From: Ferrimonas gelatinilytica
GTDB lineage: Bacteria > Pseudomonadota > Gammaproteobacteria > Enterobacterales > Shewanellaceae
Length of the DNA: 64,000 bases
NCBI RefSeq assembly: GCF_039544205.1
Contig: NZ_BAABLF010000028.1
Location: forward strand, 1 to 64,000
Reading direction: 5' to 3'
Shown here in pieces: positions 49,152 through 58,536 of the stretch (positions are counted from its first letter, which is position 1; each line of letters opens with the position of its first letter). Position numbers and translations under genes: made by a program. Under the pieces are notes generated by a model. It worked only from the letters and a program-made list of their open reading frames with translations, was not told the DNA's origin and searched no databases.

Positions 49152-50378
49152 TTACCCTTTACCCGGCTTGGCCTTTTTGCTGCCCTTTTTCTTTGCGGCC
49201 ACTTTACTCTTCTTGGGCTTGCGAAATTTCGGGGCCCGGGTCTGTGGTCGAAGGTCGTCGATGACGCGGTTGCGTATCGGTTCCTCGGTATAGCGCTGGA
49301 CCTTGGTCAGCATGGGGGCGTCATGGGCTTCCACCAGGGAGATGGCAGTGCCCTTGGCGCCGGCCCGGGCAGTGCGGCCGATGCGGTGCAGATAGACGTC
49401 GCCGCTGCGGGGCATGTCGAAGTTGATGACGTGGCTGATCTGCGGCACGTCCAAGCCCCGGGCGGCAACATCGGTGGCGATCAGGTGCTTGACCCGGCCC
49501 TCCTTGAACTTCAACAGGGCGTCATCCCGTTTGCCCTGAGTCATCCCCCCCTGGAGTACCGCGACGCGAAACTTGGCGGCAAAAAGCTGGGCGTGAAGGG
49601 CGGTGGCGCGTTCCTTGGTGCGGCAGAAGATGATGCTGCGCTCGCAATCTGGCTGCGCCAGCAGCCGGGTCAGGATTTTGAACTTGTGGCTGGCGTCGTC
49701 ACAGCGGTAAGCCAACTGGTTGATCTTCTTTCGCTCACTGCGCGGTGGTTGGGCGTCACACCGAACCGGATCCTCGAGCAGGGTGCTTACAAAGCGCTCC
49801 AGCCCCGAACCTTCCAGAGTGGCGGAGAACAGCATGGTCTGCTTGCGCCAGCGCACTTCACCGGCGAGGCGCTCAACATCCGGCATAAAGCCCATGTCCA
49901 GCATCCGGTCCGCTTCATCAATGATCAGCAGTTCCACCTGGCGAGGATCGAACTTTTCCTGTTCCAGATAGTGCAGTAGGCGTCCTGGTGTTGCCACCAG
50001 CAGATCCAGGTTGCCACCGAGCAGATCCGCGTCGAGCTGGAAGTCCCTGCCACCGACGATCGCCCCAATGGTAAGCCCGGTGCCCTCGATCAGCTTTTCG
50101 CCGTACTGCCGTACCTGCTCTGCCAGTTCCCGGGTCGGGGTCAGGATCAGTACCCGGGCGTGGCCCGGATCCCGACGGCGGAAATCCAGCAGGTGTTGCA
50201 GCGCCGGCAACAGAAAGGCCGCCGTTTTACCGGTTCCAGTTGGGGCACTGGCGAGGATATCCCGCTGTTCCAGGGCCGTCTCCAGCACCGCCTTCTGGAT
50301 GGTGGTGGGTTTACTGTAACCGGCGCGAAGAAGGGCGCGCTCCAGTCGGGGGTCAAGATCCAGTTCGGAAAAGCTCAT
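49152..50378 (-). CDS. srmB: DEAD-box RNA helicase SrmB
   Basis: A 408-residue helicase; start MSFSELDLDPRLERALLRAG. Motifs in order: Q motif GYSKPTTIQ, motif I ASAPTGTGKTAAF, PTRELAEQV, TPGRLL, motif II DEADRMLD, motif III FSATLEG, motif V ATDVAARGLD and motif VI HRIGRTARAG. The C-terminal tail is Lys-rich (KPKKSKVAAKKKGSKK), as in SrmB. It helps 50S ribosome assembly. It overlaps trmN6 by four bases and is co-transcribed with it. Confidence 0.9.
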   Translation of the reverse strand: MSFSELDLDPRLERALLRAGYSKPTTIQKAVLETALEQRDILASAPTGTGKTAAFLLPALQHLLDFRRRDPGHARVLILTPTRELAEQVRQYGEKLIEGTGLTIGAIVGGRDFQLDADLLGGNLDLLVATPGRLLHYLEQEKFDPRQVELLIIDEADRMLDMGFMPDVERLAGEVRWRKQTMLFSATLEGSGLERFVSTLLEDPVRCDAQPPRSERKKINQLAYRCDDASHKFKILTRLLAQPDCERSIIFCRTKERATALHAQLFAAKFRVAVLQGGMTQGKRDDALLKFKEGRVKHLIATDVAARGLDVPQISHVINFDMPRSGDVYLHRIGRTARAGAKGTAISLVEAHDAPMLTKVQRYTEEPIRNRVIDDLRPQTRAPKFRKPKKSKVAAKKKGSKKAKPGKG

Positions 50379-51088
50379 GGGCGTTGCGATCCAGTATTCA
50401 AGTAAAAAGCCTCGGTGAGGCGGCAAAAGTCAATGCTGTAGCGTCCATCGCTCTGGCGGATCACCAGGGATTCGGCATGCGGCGGTGACCGTTTTGCCGA
50501 CAGGCTCAGCAGGAGGCGGCTGACCGGCTTGGCCGGAGTGGTGCGTACCTCGCAGTAGCGGCTCAAGTGTAAGTCGTACTGAGGCGCCATCTGGAGCAGC
50601 TGCTGTGCCTCGGCCATGGGTAAGATCAGGCTGGCACAGCCCTCTGGGCTGAGCAAGCGCACGATGGCCGTTAGCAGCTCGGGCTGAGTCAGGCCGTCAT
50701 GGTGACGAGCCAGTGCCCTCCTATCGCATCGCTCGCTGCGTGCGCCGCTCTGGAAGTAGGGCGGATTGCACAGGATGGCATCGAAGGACTGATCCGGAAC
50801 AAAGCGCTGAATCGCCTCGTGACGAAGCTGCAGCCGTTCGGGCCAGGGGGAGGCGGAGAAGTTCTCTCGTGCTTGAGCCGCTGCGGCAGCGTCGAGCTCA
50901 ACCGCCACAACCTGCCTGGCTCCCCGTTGCGCCGCCATCAGTGCCAACACCCCGCTGCCCGTGCCGATGTCCAGCAGTTGGCAATCAGGTCTGACCTCTG
51001 CCCAGGCGCCCAGCAGCACCGCATCGGTACTCACCTTCATGCCGCACCGGCTGTCGTCGACGTGAAACTGCTTGAAGGTAAAGGGCAT
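50375..51088 (-). CDS. trmN6: tRNA1(Val) (adenine-37-N6) methyltransferase
   Basis: A 237-residue Rossmann methyltransferase, the YfiC/TrmN6 family. Motifs are KQFHVDDSRCGMKVSTDAVL at the N terminus, the SAM loop LLDIGTGSGVLALMAAQ near 40 and the NPPY motif in ILCNPPYFQSGARS near 108. It makes m6A37 in tRNA1-Val. In E. coli yfiC and srmB are neighbours; here they form an operon with an ATGA overlap. Confidence 0.93.
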   Translation of the reverse strand: MPFTFKQFHVDDSRCGMKVSTDAVLLGAWAEVRPDCQLLDIGTGSGVLALMAAQRGARQVVAVELDAAAAAQARENFSASPWPERLQLRHEAIQRFVPDQSFDAILCNPPYFQSGARSERCDRRALARHHDGLTQPELLTAIVRLLSPEGCASLILPMAEAQQLLQMAPQYDLHLSRYCEVRTTPAKPVSRLLLSLSAKRSPPHAESLVIRQSDGRYSIDFCRLTEAFYLNTGSQRP

Positions 51089-51446
51089 GGTGTGGCGGGC
51101 TGCGATCTACATTTAGGGCGGCAGACTCTAGCAGATTTTACCGCCAAATTCTGAAAAATGCGTCGCCATCACTATGTTAACGAGAAGATTTGAATTGTTG
51201 TATTTCGGTGTTGCGTATTGTGTGCGGGTTTGGCTGCTGGTATTAGTGTCTCTGCCGAATGAGTCAGATTTTCCCTGCAAATTAAATTTTTGCACGTTTT
51301 TTGGCCGGCTGGTGCGGAAATTCACGGTAAAACAGTCATAAATCGATGTGATTCGCCCCAGTACTGGTCAACTAAAGTGTACATATAGGTTTACGTCGCC
51401 GTCGGTTCCCCTACAGATAGATCGTTGATTGAAGTTGAGGTCAGTT
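51089..51446. other. AT-rich intergenic region before brnQ
   Basis: About 358 bases between divergent trmN6 and brnQ. The centre (about 51130-51320) is AT-rich and has no supportable frame. It should hold both promoters; a TATAGG-like -10 near 51384 is a weak candidate for brnQ. No terminator or clear repeat is seen. Confidence 0.5.
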
Positions 51447-52766
51447 TTGAGCAAGAAATTCACCGCCGCCGATACCTTAAGTTTCGGATTCATGTTGTTC
51501 GCCTTCTTCTTGGGCGCGGGTAACATCATTTTCCCACCCCTGGCCGGAATGCAATCTGGACCAAACCTGGTACCGGCCATGGCCGGATTCCTGCTGACTG
51601 CGGTGGGCTTGCCCCTGATCTGCATGGTGGCGATTGCCCGCACCGGCGGTGGCGTGAGTGCCATGACCCGCGGATTGCCCACCTGGGTTGGCGTGACCAT
51701 CGCCGCCACCATCTTCATCGTTATCGGTCCGGCCTTTGCGATCCCCCGTACCGGTCTGGTGGCCTATGAGATCGGCGCCGTGCCTTTCCTGGGGGCTACC
51801 AGCTCAATGACGCAATTGGTCTTCACTGCCGCTTTCTTTTCCCTGGTGGCCCTGCTGGCACTCTATCCCGGAAAGTTGATGGACATTGTTGGTAAGGCGC
51901 TGACGCCGACACTGATGCTGCTGCTGGCGGTGCTGGCGTTGTCCGTACTTTTCGCTCCGGAAGTGGCAGTGCCTGCTGCCCAGGGCGGCTGGGCTGAGGA
52001 TGCCCTCACCACCGGTTTCCTGGAAGGCTACATGACCATGGACGTTCTGGGTGCCATGATGTTCGGTACCCTGCTGCTGGATATTCTTCGTCGTAAGGGA
52101 GTGACGGAACCTGCCAGTCAGGCTCGCCAGATGCTGCTTGCAGGCATCATTGCCGCCACCGGTTTGGCTTGTGTCTACATCTCTCTGTTCTATGTTGGCG
52201 CCGCTAGCGTAGAGATGGCCCCGGATGCCAGCAATGGCGGCGCGATCCTGGCCGCCTACGTGCATGGCATGTTTGGTAGCTTCGGCGTGGTGATGTTGGC
52301 CGCCGTTGTGGTGCTGGCCTGCCTGACCACCGCTGTGGGTCTGACCACCGCCTTCGCCGAGTTCTTCAACGAGAAGATCAGCCTCGGCTACCGCAACTGG
52401 GTGTTTATCTGTGTGATCACCTGCTTGCTGGTGGCCAACGTGGGTCTGGAGCAGCTGATTGCCATCTCGATCCCGGTGCTGTTCATCATCTACCCGGTGA
52501 CCGTGGCGGTGGTTATCTTTGTCTTTGCCCGCCCCTTCGTTGCTGCTCGCACAGCCACCCTCTCTACCATGCTGATCAGCGCGTTGTTTACCGGGGTATT
52601 GAGTGGCCTCAACGTGGCAGGGCTCGCCGCCCCGATCGTCGAAGCGTTCCACTTCCTGCCCCTGTTCGACATGCACCTGGCCTGGATCCTGCCTGTGACC
52701 ATCTCCCTGGTTATCGGCCTTATCTACAAGCGCAGTGAGCGCGGCGTGGCGGCAGAAAACGCCTGA
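51447..52766 (+). CDS. brnQ: Branched-chain amino acid:cation symporter
   Basis: A 439-residue inner-membrane transporter of the LIVCS family, the same length as E. coli BrnQ. TTG 51447 follows TGAGG by six bases and gives SKKFTAADTLSFGFMLFAFF; another TTG at 51429 is in frame but has no ribosome site. Hallmarks are FFLGAGNIIFPPLAGMQSGP near 25 and LPTWVGVTIA. About 12 membrane segments. It imports leucine, isoleucine and valine with Na+ (or H+). A terminator follows. Confidence 0.94.
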   Translation: MSKKFTAADTLSFGFMLFAFFLGAGNIIFPPLAGMQSGPNLVPAMAGFLLTAVGLPLICMVAIARTGGGVSAMTRGLPTWVGVTIAATIFIVIGPAFAIPRTGLVAYEIGAVPFLGATSSMTQLVFTAAFFSLVALLALYPGKLMDIVGKALTPTLMLLLAVLALSVLFAPEVAVPAAQGGWAEDALTTGFLEGYMTMDVLGAMMFGTLLLDILRRKGVTEPASQARQMLLAGIIAATGLACVYISLFYVGAASVEMAPDASNGGAILAAYVHGMFGSFGVVMLAAVVVLACLTTAVGLTTAFAEFFNEKISLGYRNWVFICVITCLLVANVGLEQLIAISIPVLFIIYPVTVAVVIFVFARPFVAARTATLSTMLISALFTGVLSGLNVAGLAAPIVEAFHFLPLFDMHLAWILPVTISLVIGLIYKRSERGVAAENA

Positions 52767-52786
52767 TTCTCAAGCCTCATCCATTG

Positions 52787-52817
52787 AACGCCCCCGGAGT
52801 GATCCGGGGGCGTTTTT
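52787..52817 (+). terminator. Intrinsic terminator after brnQ
   Basis: AACGCCCCCGGA, GTGA, TCCGGGGGCGTTTTT, 20 bases after the stop. Confidence 0.93.
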
Positions 52818-52841
52818 GTACCTGAGTCTCCATGCCGAAGC

Positions 52842-52866
52842 GGTTAGCGCGCACACCGCGCTAACC
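52842..52866. repeat. Perfect 10-bp inverted repeat
   Basis: GGTTAGCGCG, CACAC, CGCGCTAACC. It lies between the brnQ terminator and the efflux operon terminator, in DNA with no gene on either strand. It has no T run and its role is unclear. Confidence 0.5.
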
Positions 52867-52979
52867 TCGACTCGGGGGAGTACGGCGCAGAGAAGTGCCG
52901 ATGGCGGAATCGGGTAACTGGGGTGAGCCTTGGTCCGGTGGAGGGAGCATCGAGGGCGCTGCAACGCTGGGCCGCAGGC

Positions 52980-53009
52980 AAAAAAATCGCTCCCGGGAGG
53001 GAGCGATTT
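52980..53009 (-). terminator. Terminator of the RND efflux operon
   Basis: On the minus strand, AAATCGCTCCC and GGGAGCGATTT pair and end in TTTTTTT. It lies 24 bases after the RND gene stop. Confidence 0.88.
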
Positions 53010-53033
53010 GGTGGACCTCTCGATACCTGGAGG

Positions 53034-56000
53034 TTATTCGGTGCGTCGCAGCGGGTGAGGTTTTCCCCCCGGTTGCCACCACCAGGCAAAGAATCGTTGA
53101 ATGTCGTCGAGGATCAGGTAGAGCGCAGGTACCAGCACCAGGGTAACCAGGGTGGAGAACAGGATCCCGAACGCCAGAGAGACCGCCATGGGGATAACGA
53201 TCTGTGCCTGCAGGCTGCTCTCCAGGGTGATCGGCACCAGCCCCAGGAAGGTGGTCAGCGAGGTTAGCACGATGGCACGGAAGCGCTCTGTCCCTGCCTG
53301 CTGCACCGATTCCCGCAGCGAGAAGCCATCGGCTCGAGCCTGGTTGACGTAATCCACCATGATCAGTGAGTCGTTCACCACCACCCCCGCCAGGGCCACG
53401 ATCCCGAACAGGCTGAGCATCGATAGGTCCAGGCCCAGCAGGAAGTGGCCAACTACAGCGCCGATCATGCCGAAGGGGATCACCGACATGATGATCAGCG
53501 GCTGGCTGTAGGATTTCAGCGGTATTGCCATCAGGGCAAAGATGGTGAACAGGGCGAAGAAGGTGCCCTGAATTACCAAAATGCGGTTCTCCGCGTCCTC
53601 CTCGGCACTGCCATCCAGGGCGCTGGTCAGGCCCGGGTAGCGCCCCGTGAGCTTGGGAATGAAGTTCTTGTTGACCTCCGCGATCACCTTGCCCGGCTCC
53701 ACCTTCTCTTTGAACGCCCGCGCTCGCACGGTGATGGAGCGAACCCCATTGGTCCGGGTGATGGCGGAGAAGCTCTTGGCCAGCTCGATGCTCGCGACGC
53801 TGGAGAAGGGCACCTCGTGGCCGGCGGGGGTACGGATCCGCATGTTCTCCAGGTGCCCGATGGTGCGGCGCTGCTCGGCGGGGTAGCGCACCATCACCTT
53901 CACCTCCTCCTTATTTCGCAGGATCCGCTGGGCTTCGTAGCCATAGAATCCATAGCGTACCTGGCGTGCCAGGTCGGAGAGGGTCAGCCCCAGGGCTTCC
54001 GCTTCCGGCTTAATCATTAGGCGGATCTCCTGGGAGCCGGAGGAGAAGTTATCCTGGATGTCGAACAGCCCCTCGTAGTTGGCCAGCTCCGCCTTGAGCT
54101 CATCGCTGGCGGCAATCAGATCATCCATGTTGGCGCTGTTGAGGCGGAAGGCGACGTCAGACCCCTGATCGCCGGTGGAGGCGTTGATATTGAGATTCTT
54201 TATCCCCACCAGCTCCGGCAACTTTTCCCGCCAGCGGGCGGCGATCTTGACCGCGTCCAGCCCCTCACGCTCTTCGCCGGCGGTTAACTCGATCACCATG
54301 TTGGCGGTGGTGCGGCTGCCGGACCAGACAAAGGCGTGGCGAATTACGTCGATCCCCTGCTCACGGGCGATCTCGGCATCCACATCAAAGAGCGCCTCCT
54401 CCAGCTGCTGCACCACTTTCAGCGTTTGCCGCTCGGAAACCCCTGACTCCATCTCCACCTTGACATCGATAAAGTCGGAGGGGATGTCCGGGAAGTTGAC
54501 GAAGCGGACCTGACCCGAGGCGATGAGGCCGCCACAGAGGATCATCAGACCGATAAAGGCCGCCAGTACCGAGTAGCGATGGCCCATCATCCACCCCATG
54601 GCGGGGCGGTAGCGCTGATGGATAAAGTGCTGCACGCCGCGGTCGAAGCGGGCCTTGAAGCGCAGCCAGGGCTGCCAGCCGACACCGGGCTTGGGTGGGG
54701 TCATGTGGGCCAGGTGGGCAGGGAGGATCAACTTGGACTCCACCAGCGAGAAGGTGAGGCAGAGGATCACCACCCAGGCGATGGCGGAGCTGATCACCCC
54801 GACAAAGCCGGTGATCATCAGCATCGGGATAAAGGCCGCGATGGTGGTGAGCACCCCGAAGGTGGCGGGCATCGCCACTTTTTGTGCGCCCTTGATCACC
54901 GCGTCGGTGCTGTGACCGTCTTTCTCGGTCTGGGCGTAGGAGGACTCACCGATAACGATGGCGTCATCCACCACGATCCCCAGCACCAGGATGAAGCCAA
55001 ACAGAGTGATGAGGTTGATGGAGAGCGACATTGGCTCCAGCGGCATGAAAAACAGGGCGGAAAGGAAGCAGATAGGCAGACCCATCATCACCCAGAAGGC
55101 CACTTTCAACTGCAGGAACAATGCCAGTACCAGGAACACCAGCAGAGCCCCTTGGGCGATGTTTTTCAGCATCATGTTGAGGCGTCCGGAGAGAAACTGG
55201 GTCATGTCACCCCAATGGGCAACCACGATCCCCTCCGGCAGTTGGGCCTGCTTCTCGGCAACGTACGCCTTGACCCGCTTGGCGATCGCCAGGGCGTCCT
55301 GGTCGCCGACGCTGTTTACGGCGATCACCACAGAGTGCTGGCCATCAAACCTGGCCTGGCCCAACCGCTCTTCGAAGCCATCAATGATGGTGGCCACGTC
55401 GGAAAGCATCAACCGGGTGCCATCGGCCTCGGTACGCAGCACGATGCGATCAAAGTCCGACTGGACGTAGGCTTGACCGTCGGTGCGCAGCAGGATGTCG
55501 CCTCCTTCGGCCCGGATGGAACCGCCGGGCAGATTGAGGGAGGAGGCGTTCACCGCCCGGGCAACGTCGTCAAAGGTGAGCCGGTACTCCCGCAGCTTGT
55601 GCTCGGAGACCTCGATGGCGATCTCGTAGGCTTTCGCCCCCTGAAGTTCGGCTTTGGTAACCCCCGGCAGGGCGGTGATCTCATCACGGATCACCTTGCC
55701 AAGCTCCTTGAGTTCGGTGTCGTTGAGGCTGTCACCGGCTACAGAGACCCACATGACGCTGGCCTGGGGTTTGATCTGGTAGATGTTGGGTTTTTCGATG
55801 CTCTCTGGGAAGGTGGCGATGGCGTCCACTCGCAGCTTCACCTCATCGAGAATGTCCTTGGGATCAAAATCATCCTCCACCTCGATCTGTACCTCGCCGG
55901 AGCCCTCCCGGGCTACCGAGCGGACCCGCTTGATCCCCTCGATATCCTTGATGGTCTCCTCGATCTTAATGGTGATCCCCTCTTCGATCTCCTGGGGGGC

Positions 56001-56183
56001 GGCGCCGGGATAGGCGACTCGAACCATCACCTGGTTGATCTCGAACTTGGGGAACACCTCTTTGTTGATGATCTTGGCGGAGAAGAGGCCGCCGACGATC
56101 AGGATGATCATCAGAAGGTTGGCGGCCACCGGATTGCGGGCAAACCAGGCAATCAGCCCTTTACTGCTGTCTGTCGCTCTCAT
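53034..56183 (-). CDS. RND family efflux permease (HAE1-like)
   Basis: A 1049-residue inner-membrane pump with 12 predicted membrane segments and two large periplasmic loops. Start MRATDSSKGLIAWFARNPVA. The N terminus PVAANLLMIILIVGG, the YPGAAPQEIEEGI porter region, and the TM4 pair VVDDAIVIGES with the two Asp of the proton relay are intact. It exports drugs, dyes or other toxic compounds in exchange for protons; the substrate is unknown. The adaptor gene lies 2 bases upstream. No outer-membrane TolC-like gene or regulator is adjacent, so a shared TolC is likely. Confidence 0.93.
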   Translation of the reverse strand: MRATDSSKGLIAWFARNPVAANLLMIILIVGGLFSAKIINKEVFPKFEINQVMVRVAYPGAAPQEIEEGITIKIEETIKDIEGIKRVRSVAREGSGEVQIEVEDDFDPKDILDEVKLRVDAIATFPESIEKPNIYQIKPQASVMWVSVAGDSLNDTELKELGKVIRDEITALPGVTKAELQGAKAYEIAIEVSEHKLREYRLTFDDVARAVNASSLNLPGGSIRAEGGDILLRTDGQAYVQSDFDRIVLRTEADGTRLMLSDVATIIDGFEERLGQARFDGQHSVVIAVNSVGDQDALAIAKRVKAYVAEKQAQLPEGIVVAHWGDMTQFLSGRLNMMLKNIAQGALLVFLVLALFLQLKVAFWVMMGLPICFLSALFFMPLEPMSLSINLITLFGFILVLGIVVDDAIVIGESSYAQTEKDGHSTDAVIKGAQKVAMPATFGVLTTIAAFIPMLMITGFVGVISSAIAWVVILCLTFSLVESKLILPAHLAHMTPPKPGVGWQPWLRFKARFDRGVQHFIHQRYRPAMGWMMGHRYSVLAAFIGLMILCGGLIASGQVRFVNFPDIPSDFIDVKVEMESGVSERQTLKVVQQLEEALFDVDAEIAREQGIDVIRHAFVWSGSRTTANMVIELTAGEEREGLDAVKIAARWREKLPELVGIKNLNINASTGDQGSDVAFRLNSANMDDLIAASDELKAELANYEGLFDIQDNFSSGSQEIRLMIKPEAEALGLTLSDLARQVRYGFYGYEAQRILRNKEEVKVMVRYPAEQRRTIGHLENMRIRTPAGHEVPFSSVASIELAKSFSAITRTNGVRSITVRARAFKEKVEPGKVIAEVNKNFIPKLTGRYPGLTSALDGSAEEDAENRILVIQGTFFALFTIFALMAIPLKSYSQPLIIMSVIPFGMIGAVVGHFLLGLDLSMLSLFGIVALAGVVVNDSLIMVDYVNQARADGFSLRESVQQAGTERFRAIVLTSLTTFLGLVPITLESSLQAQIVIPMAVSLAFGILFSTLVTLVLVPALYLILDDIQRFFAWWWQPGGKPHPLRRTE

Positions 56184-56185
56184 CG

Positions 56186-57373
56186 CTAACCCCCTGCCAC
56201 GGCCATCTGGCTGGCGCTGCCCTGACCCCCCTCGGCCTCATCCACCGGCTCCTCACCGGCGATCTTGACCTTACGGCCGCTGTCCAGGCTATCGAGAACA
56301 TTGGGGCTGATCCGCTCTCCAGGAGCCAGCTCGGTGCGAACATAAACCTGCTCCAGATCGGCACGCACCACCTCGACGGGGCGTAGCTCCACGGTGTTGT
56401 CCGCCTTAATGACGGTGATCCGCTGGCTGCGCACCGCATGGCGGGGCAGGGCCAGCAGGTTATCCACGCGACGGCCCTGGATCTCGGCGTTGACGAAACT
56501 GCCAAACTTCAGGGGTACTCCGGCACTTTCCATGGCGTAGGGATCATCCAGCTGGGCCACAAGGTAGATCATCCGGTTGGCGTCGTTGATCACCCCTTCG
56601 GAGCGAACGAGCTGGGCCTGCCATTGGCGGGTCTGCCCGGCCTGGGTCTGGATTAGGGTGACTGTGCCGCTGTTCTCGTCGTTGAGGTAGGCCAGGTCTT
56701 CCGGTGGCAGAGGCAGGCGGATCTCGGCGATGTCGGTCCCCTGTACCCGGCCCAGGTTGACGCTGACATTGATGTACTGGCCCAGATCGACGTTTCGCTC
56801 GGTGATGATACCGTCGAAGGGGGCCCGGATCTCGGTGCGTTCCAGGTTGCGCTGGGCCCGGGAGAGGGCGGCCTCGGCACTGCGCACATTGGCCTGCTCT
56901 TTGGCCAACTGTGGCTTACGTAACCCCAGCTCCGGCGGGATCCCCTCCATCACGCCGCGCCACTCGGTTTCCGCCACCTTGCCCCTGGCGATCTCCTCCT
57001 GCAACTGGGCCTGGGCCTGGGCCAGACCGGCCTGGGCCTGCATCAGATCCGCCTGGTAGTCCGCCGGTTCGATCCGTGCCAGCAGTTCGCCCTTACGAAC
57101 GTGCTGGCCGACGACGAAGCGGGGAGTAAGTTCGATAAGACGGCCACTGATCTCTGCGACCAGCTGGGAGTCGTGCTTGGGCTTGACGACGCCGTAGGAG
57201 CGCAACACCAGTTGATGGGCTTGCGGCGTAACCGCCAGCACCTCCACGATGGGCAGGCTGGTTACCTGTTCCTTCTTCTCCGGGGCCTGCTTGGTGCTCA
57301 GTAACACCAAGAACCCGGCCACGGCGATCACCAGGATCAGCAGTGGCAGCAGTCGTCGTATCCACAGACGCAT
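56186..57373 (-). CDS. RND efflux periplasmic adaptor (membrane fusion protein)
   Basis: A 395-residue adaptor. The start MRLWIRRLLPLLILVIAVAG at 57373, with AAGGA upstream, gives one membrane anchor or signal at residues 5-27. Then come a lipoyl half (SYGVVKPKHDSQLVAEISGR), a coiled-coil hairpin around residues 95-165 (DLMQAQAGLAQAQAQLQEEI), a second lipoyl half (RTEIRAPFDGIITERNVDLG) and a beta-barrel. It links the RND pump to an outer-membrane channel. It is co-transcribed with the pump gene. Confidence 0.92.
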   Translation of the reverse strand: MRLWIRRLLPLLILVIAVAGFLVLLSTKQAPEKKEQVTSLPIVEVLAVTPQAHQLVLRSYGVVKPKHDSQLVAEISGRLIELTPRFVVGQHVRKGELLARIEPADYQADLMQAQAGLAQAQAQLQEEIARGKVAETEWRGVMEGIPPELGLRKPQLAKEQANVRSAEAALSRAQRNLERTEIRAPFDGIITERNVDLGQYINVSVNLGRVQGTDIAEIRLPLPPEDLAYLNDENSGTVTLIQTQAGQTRQWQAQLVRSEGVINDANRMIYLVAQLDDPYAMESAGVPLKFGSFVNAEIQGRRVDNLLALPRHAVRSQRITVIKADNTVELRPVEVVRADLEQVYVRTELAPGERISPNVLDSLDSGRKVKIAGEEPVDEAEGGQGSASQMAVAGG

Positions 57374-57549
57374 CGAACCATCCTTATCTGTGTTTGAGGG
57401 ATCCTTGAGCGAATAAGTTAACACGAGGTTGCAATAAGTGGAGAGGCTATTTGTAAATCAGTACCTCTCAAAATTTCAGTTAGGCTTCTGATTGAATTGA
57501 GTAAATGGGCCTATTAGGCTGACGTTCCGATCCTTTTTGAGCCGTTGAC

Positions 57550-58440
57550 ATGAGCTTTTACAACGATATTGAGGCTTTTTGCGATCGTCTCTGGGCACAG
57601 CGGGGGCTGGCGGACAACACCCTGAGCGCCTACCGAACCGACCTGACCGCCTTCGCCCGCTTTGCCGAGCAGCATCAGGTGGCGTTGGCGCAAGCAGACG
57701 CTGAACTGATACGGCACTATCTCGAGTGGCGGCAGCAGCAGGGGCTGGCCGGAAGTAGCACGGCCCGGGCGCTCTCATCGCTGCGGCGCTTTTTTGCGGA
57801 CTTGGTCGCCCAGGGGAAGCTGCAGGAGGACCCCATGGTCCTGATCGCCAGGCCCAAGTTGGCCACCAAGCTGCCAGATACCCTGACCGAGGCCGATGTG
57901 GAGGCGTTACTGGCGGCGCCCACCGATGAGGAAGCGGTGCAGATCCGCGATCGGGCGATGATGGAGTTGCTCTATGCCACCGGGCTGCGGGTCAGTGAGC
58001 TGATCGCCCTGCAGCTGGAGCAGGTGAGCCTCCGCCAGGGGGTGGTGCGTGTGGTCGGGAAGGGTGGCAAGGAGCGGCTGGTGCCCATGGGGGAGCAGGC
58101 CCAGGCGGTACTGGAGCTGTACCTGCGCCGTGCCCGGGCGGAGTTGCTGGGCCATAACCGTTCCGATGTGGTTTTTCCCAGCCGGCGGGGGGTGCAGATG
58201 ACCCGCCAGACCTTCTGGTATCGGATCAAGCTCTATGCCCGCCTCGCGGGGATCAGTAAGCCCCTCTCACCGCATACGCTGCGCCACGCGTTTGCCACGC
58301 ACCTGCTTAACCATGGTGCCGATCTGCGTGTGGTTCAGCTGTTGCTGGGGCACAGCGATCTCTCCACCACGCAGATCTACACTCACGTAGCTCAGGCCCG
58401 CTTGCAGGCGCTGCATGAGGCGCACCACCCTCGCCCCTGA
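57550..58440 (+). CDS. xerD: Site-specific tyrosine recombinase XerD
   Basis: A 296-residue tyrosine recombinase that resolves chromosome dimers at dif with XerC. The SAM-like N-terminal domain covers about 1-105. The catalytic set is present: Arg in ATGLRVSEL near 148, Lys in GKGGKERLVP near 172, HTLRHAFATH (His and Arg) near 244-247, His in LLGHSDLSTTQIYTHV, and Tyr in QIYTHV near 279. It starts the conserved xerD-dsbC-recJ run. Confidence 0.96.
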   Translation: MSFYNDIEAFCDRLWAQRGLADNTLSAYRTDLTAFARFAEQHQVALAQADAELIRHYLEWRQQQGLAGSSTARALSSLRRFFADLVAQGKLQEDPMVLIARPKLATKLPDTLTEADVEALLAAPTDEEAVQIRDRAMMELLYATGLRVSELIALQLEQVSLRQGVVRVVGKGGKERLVPMGEQAQAVLELYLRRARAELLGHNRSDVVFPSRRGVQMTRQTFWYRIKLYARLAGISKPLSPHTLRHAFATHLLNHGADLRVVQLLLGHSDLSTTQIYTHVAQARLQALHEAHHPRP

Positions 58441-58536
58441 AAGCCGCCCGGTGGCAATATTGGTCTATCTGAGGTAAGTTTTGCCGATTGCGGCCGGTCT
58501 ATACCACCACCGCCTAAACCAGTTTAAGGATGCAAC

